A stretch of 43,963 nt of DNA from Myxococcales bacterium (GCA_016794465.1 JAEUKA010000079.1:1-43963), one strand, 5' to 3'. Numbered from the stretch's first letter, positions 1-8,241 are shown. Notes: a model not told the origin generated them from the sequence alone. Translations and numbers: made by a program.

Positions 1-2
1 TA

Positions 3-146
3 AATCACAATCCGCCACTTCGTTCTCCCCGCAGCGGGCGGGTACGGGCCATAGATGTACACAATTTTATTTTCGCATTCTTTTACGAGGTCTGCGATAC
101 GTTTTCTCTGCTGCCTGTTTGCAAATTCCGTCCGACGAGCGTTCAC
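3..146 (-). CDS. Partial protein at left edge, possibly the N-terminus of a tyrosine recombinase
   Basis: A minus-strand frame opens with GTG at 146-144, has an in-frame TAG at 164-162, and stays open for 48 codons until it leaves the window. The protein starts with a Lys/Arg-rich helix (NRQQRKRIADLV), then VYIYGPYPP and KWRIVI. That layout resembles the arm-type DNA-binding N-terminus of phage integrases, where a short strand with a W-R-I/V core comes first. This is pattern recognition only, because catalytic residues would lie outside the window. An AGGAGG-like stretch (168-174) is about 21 bases from the GTG, which is too far for a normal ribosome site. Composition is more AT-rich than the kinase gene next door. 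It could also be an unrelated small DNA-binding protein. Confidence 0.3.
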   Translation of the reverse strand, partial: MNARRTEFANRQQRKRIADLVKECENKIVYIYGPYPPAAGRTKWRIVI

Positions 147-2947
147 TTCACTCCAGCCTCTCTAATTCTCCTCCTTTTCCACCAACCCCGACGGCGGGGA
201 AAACCCGGCAGCTACGTCTCGACGGGAAGTTGATCCACCGCGACTTGAAGCCGTCGAACATCATGGTCGAGAAGCGGCCTGATGGCAGCTTGGTGCCGGT
301 GGTGATGGACTTCGGTCTGGCGCGGGAGGCGGGGGAAGGGCACGGGCTGACGGAGTCGGGGGCGGTGATGGGAACCCCGGCGTTTATGTCTCCGGAGCAA
401 GCACGTGGCGAGGCCCGGCACCTGGATCGGCGATCGGATGTCTACAGCTTGGGTGCGACGCTGTTCGATGTGCTGACCGGGCGGGCTCCGTTTGAAGACG
501 AGACGGTGGTGAGCGTCATCCTGGCGGTGATGAATCAGGAGGCGCCGTCGCTGCGTAGCTTCGATTCGGCGCTGCCGGTCGCGCTGGAGACGATCTGCGC
601 GCGCTGTCTGACCAAAGACAAGGAGCAGCGCTACCCGACTGCGCAAGCGCTGGCCGAGGATCTGACGCGCTTTTTGAACCGGGAAAAGATCTCCGCCAAG
701 AAGGTCAGTCTGACGTATCGCTTGATGTGGCGGGCGCGGCAGAACAAGCCGGCGGCGGCGCTGGTGCTGTCGCTGCTGGTGAGTGTGATCGGCTTTGCGG
801 GTTACGGACTGCGGGCGCGCTATGTGGCGCAGAAGCAAGCGGAGCTGGCGCGGCAGATCGCGCAGGACAGCAAAGACATCGAGTGGCTGGTGCGAACGGC
901 GTATGCGCTACCGCTACACAACGTCGAGCGCGAGCAGCAGCTGGTCCGCTCGCGGATGGATCAAGTCGAGGCCAAGCTGCGATCCTATGGAGAGCTGGCG
1001 GCGGGGCTCGGGCACTACGCACTCGGTCGCGGTCACTTGTCGCTGCATGAGCACAAGCGCGCCCGCGTTCACCTCGATGAAGCGCTGCGCCTGGGGGAAA
1101 AGGGGCCGGAGCTGTACGCGGCGCTCGGGCGGGTGCTGGGAGAGCTGTATCACGAGGCGCTCCTGGAAGCGCGGCGCGCCGGGGAAAAGACCTGGGTGGA
1201 GCAGCGGCAGAAAGAGCTGCAAAGAGAGCTGCTTGATCCCGCCACCAAGGCTTTGCAGAGAGCCCTTTTGCACAAGAGCGAGCTGACGCTGGATGCGCCG
1301 GACTACATTGAAGGACTGCTGGCGTACTACGGAGGGCGATTCCCAGAGGCCGATCAAAAAGCGCAGGCGGCCCTGGCAGCGACTCCGTGGCTATCTGAAG
1401 CGGCCAAGCTGCGGGGCGAGATCGCCCAAGCCCAGGCCCTGGTCAAGATCAGCGATGGCAAGCATGACGAAGCGCGCGCGCTGGTAAATAACGCCATCGG
1501 TCACTTGCAACAGGCCGCAGATATTAGTCGTTCTGATGGACTCATATACGCAGCGCTGGCCCGCGCCGAGCTGGATCTGGCCGAGGTCGATCGCCTGCAA
1601 GGCAAGTCTCCGGAAGCTGCGTTTGCCGCCGCGAAGGCCGCTGCCGAGCGCACCATCACCACCTTACCCAGCGAGGCGAGCGGCTATCTGGAAACGGCGC
1701 GGGTCCTGTACTTTTCCGCCAAGTCGGCCCGCTTCAAAGACAAAGGCAAGAGCAAGGCCGACACCTACACAGAGGCGATCCACTATGCCCAGCAAGCAAT
1801 CGACCGCAGTCCCAAGAACTTCATCGCCTGGGACACGATGGGCAATGCCCTGATGTGGCGAGCTGTGCTGGAAGATGGGGTCGGCCAAAACCCCGAGCTT
1901 TCCGTGCAGCAGGCCGAGCGGGCACTGCGGCGGGCGCTGGAGCTTGCACCCAGCTCGCCCTGGGTTCAAAACGACCTGGGAGTCTGCTTCGCCAACTGGG
2001 GCAACTTTCTTTTGGCCAAGGGCAAGGACCCTCGGGGGCGGTATCGGCAGGCGCTGCCGTTTGCCAAGCGCGCGGTGGCGCTCGATCCCAAGTATCTGTT
2101 TGCGTACAACACCATCCTGATGGTGATGGCGCAGTACTCCGATTACAGCCTGGAGCACGGCCAAGACTTTGATGACCTGATCACGGAGGCCGCGCAGCTT
2201 ACGCAGCAGTGTGGCGAGGGCTGTGCCAAGTACCTGATCTTCCAGCGCAACCTGGCGGGACTGTGGCTGAACCAGGCGGGGCAGACCCTGCGCAGAGGCG
2301 ACAGTCCCCTGCCCGCGATTGCCACCGCCCGCCGCCACCTGGCGATCGTGCGCACGCTCGACCGTCAGATGTACACAGAGTGTCTGTTTTCTCGCTATGC
2401 CGATACGTTCGAGGCTGAGTGGCAGCTGCGGTCGGGAGCCGATCCCTCGGCGTGGGTCGACGCAGCGCTGCCGGCGATTCAGACCTGCAAGTCCTTTGAT
2501 GCCCAGGCCGAAGACCCCTATATGCTCGAAGCACGGCTGCGGCTGACCAAAGCGGCGTGGCAGGCACGGCAAGGTCCCCCGGATGCGGCGGGGCTCCTCC
2601 TGGCGCTGTCTGCAGCCACCAAGGCCGTGGCGCTCAACCCCGAGAAAGCCGAGTCCCATCATGAGAAAGCGCGCGCGGCCTACTGGCTGGCCACCACGCT
2701 GACTGGGGCGGCCCGGGAAGCGCGGCTTCAGGAAGGAATCACGGCGGTTGAGCAGGGGCTCAAGGCCAATGCAGCGTCGGGAATCTTGTTGGCGATGCAG
2801 GCGGTTCTGCAGAGAGAGCAAGCCAAGACCGAAAAGGATGCAGCCGTGGCGGCGAGTCTGCGGGCAGCGGCCGAGCAGAGCTGGGACAAGGCGCTGGCGA
2901 TCAATCCGCTGCTCAAACAGGACTACGCCGCGCTCTCGCAGAAGTAG
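119..2947 (+). CDS. N-terminally truncated transmembrane Ser/Thr protein kinase with repeat-rich sensor region
   Basis: The frame opens with TTG at 119, but kinase homology begins only near base 224 with LIHRDLKPSN (catalytic loop H40-R41-D42). The DFG triad (64-66), GTPAFMSPEQ activation segment (85-94) and DVYSLG (107-112) follow. The Gly-rich loop, the VAIK lysine and the alpha-C glutamate are absent, so ATP binding as in Hanks-type kinases is not expected. One membrane segment lies at about residues 211-230. The remaining 700 residues are Ala/Leu-rich helical repeats, probably TPR-like, with AINPLLK-type TPR endings near the C-terminus. Residues 1-37 (Ser/Pro-rich) look like translated non-kinase DNA. 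I infer a gene broken at about 218-232 by insertion or rearrangement, possibly by the element at the left edge. If expressed, it would be a pseudokinase or a sensor-only protein. It ends 3 bases from the convergent ADYC gene. Confidence 0.75.
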   Translation: MQIPSDERSLHSSLSNSPPFPPTPTAGKTRQLRLDGKLIHRDLKPSNIMVEKRPDGSLVPVVMDFGLAREAGEGHGLTESGAVMGTPAFMSPEQARGEARHLDRRSDVYSLGATLFDVLTGRAPFEDETVVSVILAVMNQEAPSLRSFDSALPVALETICARCLTKDKEQRYPTAQALAEDLTRFLNREKISAKKVSLTYRLMWRARQNKPAAALVLSLLVSVIGFAGYGLRARYVAQKQAELARQIAQDSKDIEWLVRTAYALPLHNVEREQQLVRSRMDQVEAKLRSYGELAAGLGHYALGRGHLSLHEHKRARVHLDEALRLGEKGPELYAALGRVLGELYHEALLEARRAGEKTWVEQRQKELQRELLDPATKALQRALLHKSELTLDAPDYIEGLLAYYGGRFPEADQKAQAALAATPWLSEAAKLRGEIAQAQALVKISDGKHDEARALVNNAIGHLQQAADISRSDGLIYAALARAELDLAEVDRLQGKSPEAAFAAAKAAAERTITTLPSEASGYLETARVLYFSAKSARFKDKGKSKADTYTEAIHYAQQAIDRSPKNFIAWDTMGNALMWRAVLEDGVGQNPELSVQQAERALRRALELAPSSPWVQNDLGVCFANWGNFLLAKGKDPRGRYRQALPFAKRAVALDPKYLFAYNTILMVMAQYSDYSLEHGQDFDDLITEAAQLTQQCGEGCAKYLIFQRNLAGLWLNQAGQTLRRGDSPLPAIATARRHLAIVRTLDRQMYTECLFSRYADTFEAEWQLRSGADPSAWVDAALPAIQTCKSFDAQAEDPYMLEARLRLTKAAWQARQGPPDAAGLLLALSAATKAVALNPEKAESHHEKARAAYWLATTLTGAAREARLQEGITAVEQGLKANAASGILLAMQAVLQREQAKTEKDAAVAASLRAAAEQSWDKALAINPLLKQDYAALSQK

Positions 2948-2950
2948 CCG

Positions 2951-4105
2951 TTACGGAATGCCGTTCATCAGGTTGGTCTTGGAGCGCAGATCGACGGTCG
3001 CGGCATCACAGTCGGGAATCGCCGCTGCGCAGCCGAGAGCCAGCTCGGGGTGGCGGCGGTAGTCGTTCGGAGCGGTCTTGTTGACGCAGAACGCGCCATC
3101 GGGACCCCAGATTGCCTCGAGCTTGCCAATCGGATCATTGTCGCGCACCTTCTCGAGCGGCGCGCTGATCAGGTACTTGGTGCCATGGAAGGTGAACGGA
3201 TCGCCGCTGCCGCAGTAGTCCGCCGTCTTCATGCGGATGAAGCTCTGCTGCCAGTCCCCCATGACCGCCGCGCTGCCATCACCGACGATCGCCGTCGACC
3301 ATGGGGAGTAGCCACGCGCCAGACCTTCGGCAATCGCACCTTCCTCACAGGTGATCGTGATCGCGAGCGGATCGACCGACTTCGCGAAGGTGTCTGGGTC
3401 CCAGTAGTAGCCCTGCTGGAAGACCACGCGCTCATCGGCGCCGCCACTGCCTTTGCAAAGACTGGTCGGAACCTGGGCCTTGGCGGCGACGTAGATCAGC
3501 TGAGCCGTGACATCCGCGCCCCACGCCTTGATCACTTCGACGGGAAGCTCGCCGGTCTTAAACTCCCAGTTGAAATAGGTTTCGCCACGACCGGTGGGGT
3601 TGGGCACAGCGATCACCAGCTGGGCTCCATTGGCGTTCAGCTGATCGACGCTCATCGTGTCACAGACGGTGGCCGTAGCATCGCAGAAGCTGATCCGCAG
3701 GCTGGTGCGAGCGACCTTCATGTTCTTGACGGTATAAAAGGAGCCACCCATCGCAAGGCCCTTGACCAAGCCATCCGCGCTGACGTGGTGATCGAGGGCG
3801 AGGGGGTCCAGGTTGACAGCCCAGCCCCGGACCTTCCAGCCACCTGCCTGGGGATAGAAGCCGGTGGGCTTGTAGAACAAGTCACTCCAGTCACTGTGGT
3901 GCAGGCCAAAGTCGTAGCCAGCCGCGTTGGGGTTGTTGATGTCGTCACCGTTGTTGTCGGCGCAGGTGCCGGTATCAGGGTCACGTGACTGGCACACCTT
4001 GATCTTGTTTAGGACGTTGTCCTGGTCGCCAGCATCCCCACTGGAACAGCCGCCGAGCAGCAGCAAAGAGAGTCCGATCGTTTGAGCAAACAGAGAGCGC
4101 TTCAT
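2951..4105 (-). CDS. ADYC-motif lipoprotein
   Basis: This 384-residue protein has a lipoprotein signal peptide (MKRSLFAQ start, hydrophobic stretch, lipobox LLGGC with Cys20), so it should be anchored in the envelope. Near the C-terminal third it has KTADYCGSGDPFTFHG, the hallmark of the ADYC domain, a family described mainly in Myxococcota with no assigned biochemical role. Paired cysteines (e.g. FCDATATVCD, ITCEEG, LGCAAAIPDC) suggest disulfides outside the cytoplasm. The ATG at 4105 is preceded by an AAGGGGGA-type ribosome site. The gene converges with the truncated kinase and faces a 560-base regulatory stretch. No substrate or partner can be named. Confidence 0.8.
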   Translation of the reverse strand: MKRSLFAQTIGLSLLLLGGCSSGDAGDQDNVLNKIKVCQSRDPDTGTCADNNGDDINNPNAAGYDFGLHHSDWSDLFYKPTGFYPQAGGWKVRGWAVNLDPLALDHHVSADGLVKGLAMGGSFYTVKNMKVARTSLRISFCDATATVCDTMSVDQLNANGAQLVIAVPNPTGRGETYFNWEFKTGELPVEVIKAWGADVTAQLIYVAAKAQVPTSLCKGSGGADERVVFQQGYYWDPDTFAKSVDPLAITITCEEGAIAEGLARGYSPWSTAIVGDGSAAVMGDWQQSFIRMKTADYCGSGDPFTFHGTKYLISAPLEKVRDNDPIGKLEAIWGPDGAFCVNKTAPNDYRRHPELALGCAAAIPDCDAATVDLRSKTNLMNGIP

Positions 4106-4512
4106 GGAAAATCCCCCTTAGAGATGTCCCCTCGCTGGCATGGCTTTCACACGGTGGTAGACCGCGCGTCGGCTCCGGCAAGGACTTGGTGTGAGATATC
4201 GACCGGAAGAGCTCCGGTCACGGAAGTCCACAGTATCAAGGCGCAGAAGAACAATCGATCGCGCCAGAATTCCCGCAGAGATCGGCGCTGTTGCGACTCC
4301 CTGCACCCGGCTGCACCGCGCGCATGTGCCAGCCACCCGGTCGATCCCAGCGCCAGCGTGCCACCCGCTGTAATCGTCTGAGAAAACTACATTTTCTGTG
4401 GGCTTGCGCATCTATACCCAGTACTTGGCAAAGGTCATGCCACCCGGCCCTTCCCTTCCGAAAGGGAGTCTCTGTAGCGGACTCCTTCTCGCTTCCTGTG
4501 GTGATTCCTTTG

Positions 4513-4535
4513 CGATTCCTATTGGTTAGGAATCG
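4513..4535. repeat. Perfect hairpin, 9-bp stem and 5-base loop
   Basis: CGATTCCTA (4513-4521) and TAGGAATCG (4527-4535) are exact reverse complements around a TTGGT loop. No T-run follows on either strand, so a classic terminator is unlikely. It could be a regulator site or a stray inverted repeat. The GATTCCTA core also occurs in the 12-bp repeats at 37855-37890. Confidence 0.5.
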
Positions 4536-4594
4536 GCACTCCTTCTCCGGCAAAAGACCATGAGGAGTCGCTTCTCCCACCTGTAGGACGCTGC

Positions 4595-4640
4595 GTGGCA
4601 CAGCCTGGGTGGCACAGCCGTGTGCCAGCCCCTGTGCCAC
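4595..4640. promoter_or_regulatory. Four-copy operator-like cluster of TGGCACA half-sites
   Basis: GTGGCACAG occurs at 4595-4603 and 4609-4617 on the plus strand. Its complement occurs as TGTGCCA at 4621-4627 and CTGTGCCAC at 4632-4640. The inner pair forms TGGCACA-GCCG-TGTGCCA and the outer pair forms a perfect 9-bp inverted repeat, so the order is two forward then two reverse half-sites. The cluster lies 25-70 bases upstream of the FHA activator start. A Fis-type regulator such as that protein binds symmetrical sites, so autoregulation is plausible but inferred. Confidence 0.5.
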
Positions 4641-4652
4641 AGGTCGCTCCCG

Positions 4653-4658
4653 TATAAT
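4653..4658 (+). promoter_or_regulatory. TATAAT -10 box adjacent to the start codon
   Basis: A perfect TATAAT ends 6 bases before the ATG at 4665. Transcription starting 6-8 bases downstream would give a leaderless or nearly leaderless mRNA, and indeed no Shine-Dalgarno sequence precedes this ATG. No good -35 hexamer is visible 16-18 bases upstream, which would suit an activator-dependent promoter served by the cluster at 4595-4640. Confidence 0.4.
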
Positions 4659-4664
4659 GGTTCC

Positions 4665-6065
4665 ATGTCTGACCATGCCTCGACTCTGCGGGAAGCAGAA
4701 ACCCCGCGCACGGACGAGTACGTCACGGGGAAGCGCACCCCAGGGGTAGCGCTGCTGTTTCACTGTGGGGCCCCCAGCTCGCTGGTGCTGCCGTTTCACA
4801 ATGGCGAGGTGGAGGTCGGTCGCGGTACGCACGGCATGGTTCCCGATCAGCGCATGTCGCGGCGGCACGCTCGCATTCAGTTTGATGGCCGGCGCTTTGT
4901 GCTGACCGATCTTGGCAGCCACAATGGCACGGCAGCGGACGGCAGGCCGATTGCCGCCATGCAGCCGAGCGAAGTGCAGCGCGTGGTCCGGATGGGAGAC
5001 TCTCTGTTCGGGGTGTTCCTCGACATTGCTCCGCTGCTGCAGCGCGGCGTGATCTTTGTCGAAGGAAAGGTGCTGGGGCCGGCACTGCAAGAGGTGTTCG
5101 CGCTGGCCAAGCAGTCGGCGCAGTTTGGCGACACCCTGCACATCACCGGAGAGAGTGGTGCCGGCAAAGAGATGGTCGCGCATGCCTTTCACGACAGCGG
5201 GCCGCGTCACGGAGGTCCGTTTGTCGCCGTCAACTGTGCCGCCATCCCGCAAGGAGTCGCCGAGCGGCTGCTGTTTGGGGCCCGGCGCGGGGCGTTTTCC
5301 GGTGCGGACAGCAATGCCGATGGCTACATCCAGGCCGCCGCCGGGGGCACGCTGTTCTTGGATGAGGTGGGCGATCTCGATCTACAGGTCCAGGCCAAGC
5401 TGCTGCGGGTCATTGAAACCAAAGAGCTGCTCCCGCTCGGCGCCAACCGGCCCCACCGGGTCGAGCTGCACATCTGCTCGGCCACCAACAAAGACCTGAA
5501 GATCCTGGTCGCGCAGGGACGCTTTCGCGAGGATCTGTACTATCGCATTGCGCGCCCGGCGGTTCACATTCCCCCGCTGCGCAAGCGAATCGAGGAGATT
5601 CCGTGGCTCGTTGATGCGGCGGTGAAGCGGACCTCTACCTCGGCCTCTGTGCACGCGTCGCTGGTCGAGATGTGTCTGCTGCGACCCTGGCCGGGCAACA
5701 TCCGCGAGCTGCTCGTCGAGGTCCGCAGCGCCGTCCAGAACGCGGCGATCAAGTCGTCCGGTCGCATCGAGTCGCGCCACCTGCCGGAAGGCGCTGGGAC
5801 GGTGCTGCGCTCGCTGTCAAGCTCTCCGGATGCGCTGCTGGATGAGCCGACGCCGACCCCGCTGCCCGCCGACAAGTCGTTTGACCCGGCTGACTATGCC
5901 CGCATCGAGCAGGCGCTGCGCAGTCACCAAGGCAACGTCGCTGGTACCGCCCGCGCGCTCGGCCTGCACCGGACCCAGCTGCGACGGCTGATCGAGCGCT
6001 ACGGACTCGATCCGCAGCGCTATGTCCAAGAGACAGGCGGCCACAAGCTCGACCTCGATAAGTAG
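4665..6065 (+). CDS. FHA-domain sigma-54-type activator (FHA / AAA+ / Fis HTH)
   Basis: This 466-residue regulator has three recognisable parts. An N-terminal FHA domain (about 25-125) carries VGRG, SRRHA and DLGSHNGT, the phosphothreonine-binding residues. A AAA+ domain has Walker A GESGAGKE (162-169), GAFSGA (209-214) and Walker B TLFLDEVGDL (229-238). A C-terminal Fis-type helix-turn-helix contains GNVAGTARALGLHRTQLRRL. The family remodels sigma-54 RNA polymerase, and here input would be a phosphoprotein made by a Ser/Thr kinase. The usual GAFTGA is GAFSGA, a conservative change in the sigma-54-contacting loop. The frame is open back to ATG 4620, but ATG 4665 is chosen because FHA homology starts soon after and a TATAAT box lies at 4653. 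The target genes are unknown. Confidence 0.9.
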   Translation: MSDHASTLREAETPRTDEYVTGKRTPGVALLFHCGAPSSLVLPFHNGEVEVGRGTHGMVPDQRMSRRHARIQFDGRRFVLTDLGSHNGTAADGRPIAAMQPSEVQRVVRMGDSLFGVFLDIAPLLQRGVIFVEGKVLGPALQEVFALAKQSAQFGDTLHITGESGAGKEMVAHAFHDSGPRHGGPFVAVNCAAIPQGVAERLLFGARRGAFSGADSNADGYIQAAAGGTLFLDEVGDLDLQVQAKLLRVIETKELLPLGANRPHRVELHICSATNKDLKILVAQGRFREDLYYRIARPAVHIPPLRKRIEEIPWLVDAAVKRTSTSASVHASLVEMCLLRPWPGNIRELLVEVRSAVQNAAIKSSGRIESRHLPEGAGTVLRSLSSSPDALLDEPTPTPLPADKSFDPADYARIEQALRSHQGNVAGTARALGLHRTQLRRLIERYGLDPQRYVQETGGHKLDLDK

Positions 6066-6097
6066 CGGCCCCGTCCAAACCTGCGCGTACCACGTGC

Positions 6098-7168
6098 TTA
6101 GCGGGCGAGGCGACCGAGCTTGCGCAGGGTATCCAGCTCGCCGTGGAGGACCAGGACATCGCCGGCGGCAAGCTTCTCATCGGGCGCGGGTCCCAGGTGA
6201 CCCGGCGTCTCCCCGCACTTGCGCGACAGCACCATCACCCGGTGGGTTTCGACCAGCTGCGCAATCGACAGGCCGCACAGCGGTGACTCCTTGCCGACGA
6301 CAATCCGGGCCGTAAACAGCTCGCGTCCGTCCAGGGTAAAGCTGCCCAAGATGTCCAAGTCGAGCACCGACGCCGCCACCAGCGGAGCCGCAGCCGCAGC
6401 CGAAGAGAACGCCACTTCCAGGTGAAACGCGTCGCGCAGCTTGTTGGCAATGTTCTCGTCAAACATGCGCAGCACCACCCGAATGTGAGGATTGAGCCGC
6501 CGTGCATCGAGTGCAATCTCGACGTTGGCCAGGTCATCGTTGGTGGCAATCACCAGCGTCCGCGCGTGGTGCAGGCCCGCCGCTTCCAGCGACTCCTCTT
6601 GCCGAGCATCCATCAGCAGCACCGGCACGCCCATCTGCTGCGTCCGCGCCAGGAACGACGACTCGGTGTTCTTCTCGATGACCACCACGTCGAGGTGCCA
6701 GTGCAAAAGCCGCTCCAAGATGCGATAGCCGACGTGACCGAGTCCGCACAAGATGATGTGATCGCGATAGGTAGAGGCCAGCACCCTCGTCCACTCCTTC
6801 TGATTTTCCTGGCGCGAGAACAAAAGCAGCGTCGCCCGCACCACCGTATCGGCCACCACCAGCAGCCCGATCAGCGGATAGCCAAAGTACACCGCCCGTC
6901 CGAGCCACTCTTTGGGCATCGGATACACCGACTCCAGGCCAAACAGGCTGTAGGTCGCAAACAGGCTCTCCAAATAGTCGGGCGCGACGCCGTCCTTGCG
7001 GGCGTAGGCATGAATCACCAGCATCCCGACCACCAGCAGCACCCAGATGAGCACAAAGCTGAGCCAAAACTTCTGGATCACCAGCCGCACAAAGCGCAGC
7101 GTCGCTCGCATCCGCCGGGCCGCTCGCCGCCGGAGGTGTTCGCGACTGTGCTCTGACTGCGCTTCCAC
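6098..7168 (-). CDS. Membrane protein with RCK (TrkA-N and TrkA-C) domains, K+-channel-like
   Basis: This 356-residue protein has a basic N-terminus, two membrane segments (about 31-53, FWLSFVLIWVLLVVGMLV, and about 93-115, VYFGYPLIGLLVVADTV) and a Rossmann RCK domain starting at HIILCGLGHVGYRIL, whose GxGxxG binds a nucleotide. Typical RCK motifs follow (VVVIEKN, ARTLVIATNDDLANVEIALDARRLNP), then a C-terminal TrkA-C domain (DGRELFTARIVVGKESPLCGLSI). The pore loop between the two membrane segments reads FATYSLFGLESVYPMP and lacks TVGYG, so K+ selectivity is doubtful. CASTOR/Pollux-like or regulatory RCK proteins are alternatives. The start is GTG 7168; ATG 7111 is a possible internal start. 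It converges with the FHA activator gene 32 bases away. Confidence 0.8.
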   Translation of the reverse strand: MEAQSEHSREHLRRRAARRMRATLRFVRLVIQKFWLSFVLIWVLLVVGMLVIHAYARKDGVAPDYLESLFATYSLFGLESVYPMPKEWLGRAVYFGYPLIGLLVVADTVVRATLLLFSRQENQKEWTRVLASTYRDHIILCGLGHVGYRILERLLHWHLDVVVIEKNTESSFLARTQQMGVPVLLMDARQEESLEAAGLHHARTLVIATNDDLANVEIALDARRLNPHIRVVLRMFDENIANKLRDAFHLEVAFSSAAAAAPLVAASVLDLDILGSFTLDGRELFTARIVVGKESPLCGLSIAQLVETHRVMVLSRKCGETPGHLGPAPDEKLAAGDVLVLHGELDTLRKLGRLAR

Positions 7169-7210
7169 GCCGCCGATCCTACGACAGTCCGCCGAGCCGA
7201 CCCTAGCAAT

Positions 7211-7270
7211 CCGTGGAGTCTGCCGTGGAGTCAGTCAAAGCTTGACAAGCAGGGCCGTCTGCAAACCAAT
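7211..7270 (+). promoter_or_regulatory. Candidate promoter with direct-repeat operator for the sigma operon
   Basis: A perfect -35 TTGACA lies at 7242-7247. Seventeen bases later ACCAAT (7265-7270) is a weak -10 with 3 of 6 matches. Just upstream, CCGTGGAGTC is repeated at 7211-7220 and 7223-7232, a 12-base period that puts both copies on about the same helix face. The ATG of the first gene is at 7279, so the leader would be very short. Confidence 0.4.
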
Positions 7271-7278
7271 CTCTGCGC

Positions 7279-8241
7279 ATGCACATCGAGAGCTACTCGG
7301 AACACGTCGCGCTGCTGCGCTCGCTCGGCACCCTCAAGCAGCGGGGACTGTCCCCTCGCGGCGTTCTCTTTCTGGCGCTGTCGTCACAGGGCCGTATCTA
7401 CCTGGCCTTGCCCTCACAGCCCGAGCAGCTGACCTCGGAGAGCCTGCGCGTCGGTGAAAAGATGGCGCTGCGCTGGCCCGATGCCATCGGCGACAACGTC
7501 CCCGAGCGCCTGTACCACTTCGACAGCATCCACGCCCTGCGCGACGACTTTTACATCTTCAACGGCGACCGGCGGCTCAAAGACCCCGGCAACGCCATGG
7601 ATGTCGGCACCGTCATCGCCCGCTTCATTAGAAGCTGCGGCTCCTCCAGCGTGTTCTTCGGCTGTACCCCGCACCAGCCCGGCAGCTGGCTCATCGGCGG
7701 CCCGCAGACCGTGGCGCTGCACGACTATGGCATCGTCGAGGTTGTTCCTGTCCCCGGCGGCCTGCTCGCCCGCAAGATGCACGATGACCGGCTGTACCTT
7801 CTGACCTTCTCCGACATCGCGCGCACTGGCCACTTGGAGGGCTGGCTGCCGGTGTTTCAGTCGCCGCTTGGCAACATCCTGCTGGTCGAGCGACGGGTGG
7901 TTGACAACCGCCTGACCCTGTCCTGTGAGCGCGGCCTGGTCGAAGTCGAAGTCTCGGACCTGCCGACTGTGCGCGAGCGGGCCCGCCTGCCGTTTTTGCT
8001 GCCGGCGTACGACGAAGACGCGATCGAGAGCCTGGACGATGACTTGGTCGAGCAGCTGACGGTCTGTCCGGCGGTGCTGGGCCGGCTCGGGGGGGAAGCG
8101 TTCGTGCTGACCCGGGGCGTGCCGCAGCCGTGGGGCCTGCGCGATCTCGCCCCCGCCGAGCTGTGGACCGCCCCCAGTGGCGAGCTGCGCGAGATTGAGA
8201 GCTGGCTGACCCAGATCGGAGTGGCCGCACAAGCGCTATGA
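7279..8241 (+). CDS. Unrecognised 320-aa protein, first gene of the ECF sigma operon
   Basis: I do not recognise a family. There is no signal peptide or membrane segment. The protein alternates short hydrophobic strands with turns (GVLFLALSSQGRIYLAL, GSWLIGGPQTVALHDYG, GNILLVERRVV), suggesting a beta-rich, perhaps propeller-like or WD40-like, cytoplasmic fold. Its C-terminus is acidic (DEDAIESLDDDLVEQL). The stop overlaps the ATG of the next gene (ATGA), so it is translationally coupled to an outer-membrane protein gene and, through it, to an ECF sigma factor. A role in envelope sensing or sigma control is inferred from position only. Confidence 0.75.
   Translation: MHIESYSEHVALLRSLGTLKQRGLSPRGVLFLALSSQGRIYLALPSQPEQLTSESLRVGEKMALRWPDAIGDNVPERLYHFDSIHALRDDFYIFNGDRRLKDPGNAMDVGTVIARFIRSCGSSSVFFGCTPHQPGSWLIGGPQTVALHDYGIVEVVPVPGGLLARKMHDDRLYLLTFSDIARTGHLEGWLPVFQSPLGNILLVERRVVDNRLTLSCERGLVEVEVSDLPTVRERARLPFLLPAYDEDAIESLDDDLVEQLTVCPAVLGRLGGEAFVLTRGVPQPWGLRDLAPAELWTAPSGELREIESWLTQIGVAAQAL

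Larger units (their letters stand above)
4106..4664. other. Long intergenic regulatory stretch between the ADYC gene and the FHA activator
   Basis: I see no credible gene in this 559-base interval between two divergently transcribed genes. Short open frames here have no ribosome site or recognisable product. It contains a GGGAGTC/GGACTCC-rich patch (about 4460-4485), a perfect 9-bp hairpin (4513-4535), a four-half-site repeat cluster (4595-4640) and a TATAAT box next to the activator start. The density of symmetrical motifs suggests shared control of both flanking genes. Confidence 0.6.

Noticed and set aside
4082..4411. Small open frames between the ADYC gene and the FHA activator
   Set aside because: They lack ribosome sites and recognisable products, and overlap the promoter region of the ADYC gene.
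4595..4640. A sigma-54 -24/-12 promoter at the TGGCAC copies
   Set aside because: No TTGC element occurs at the required spacing after either TGGCAC.
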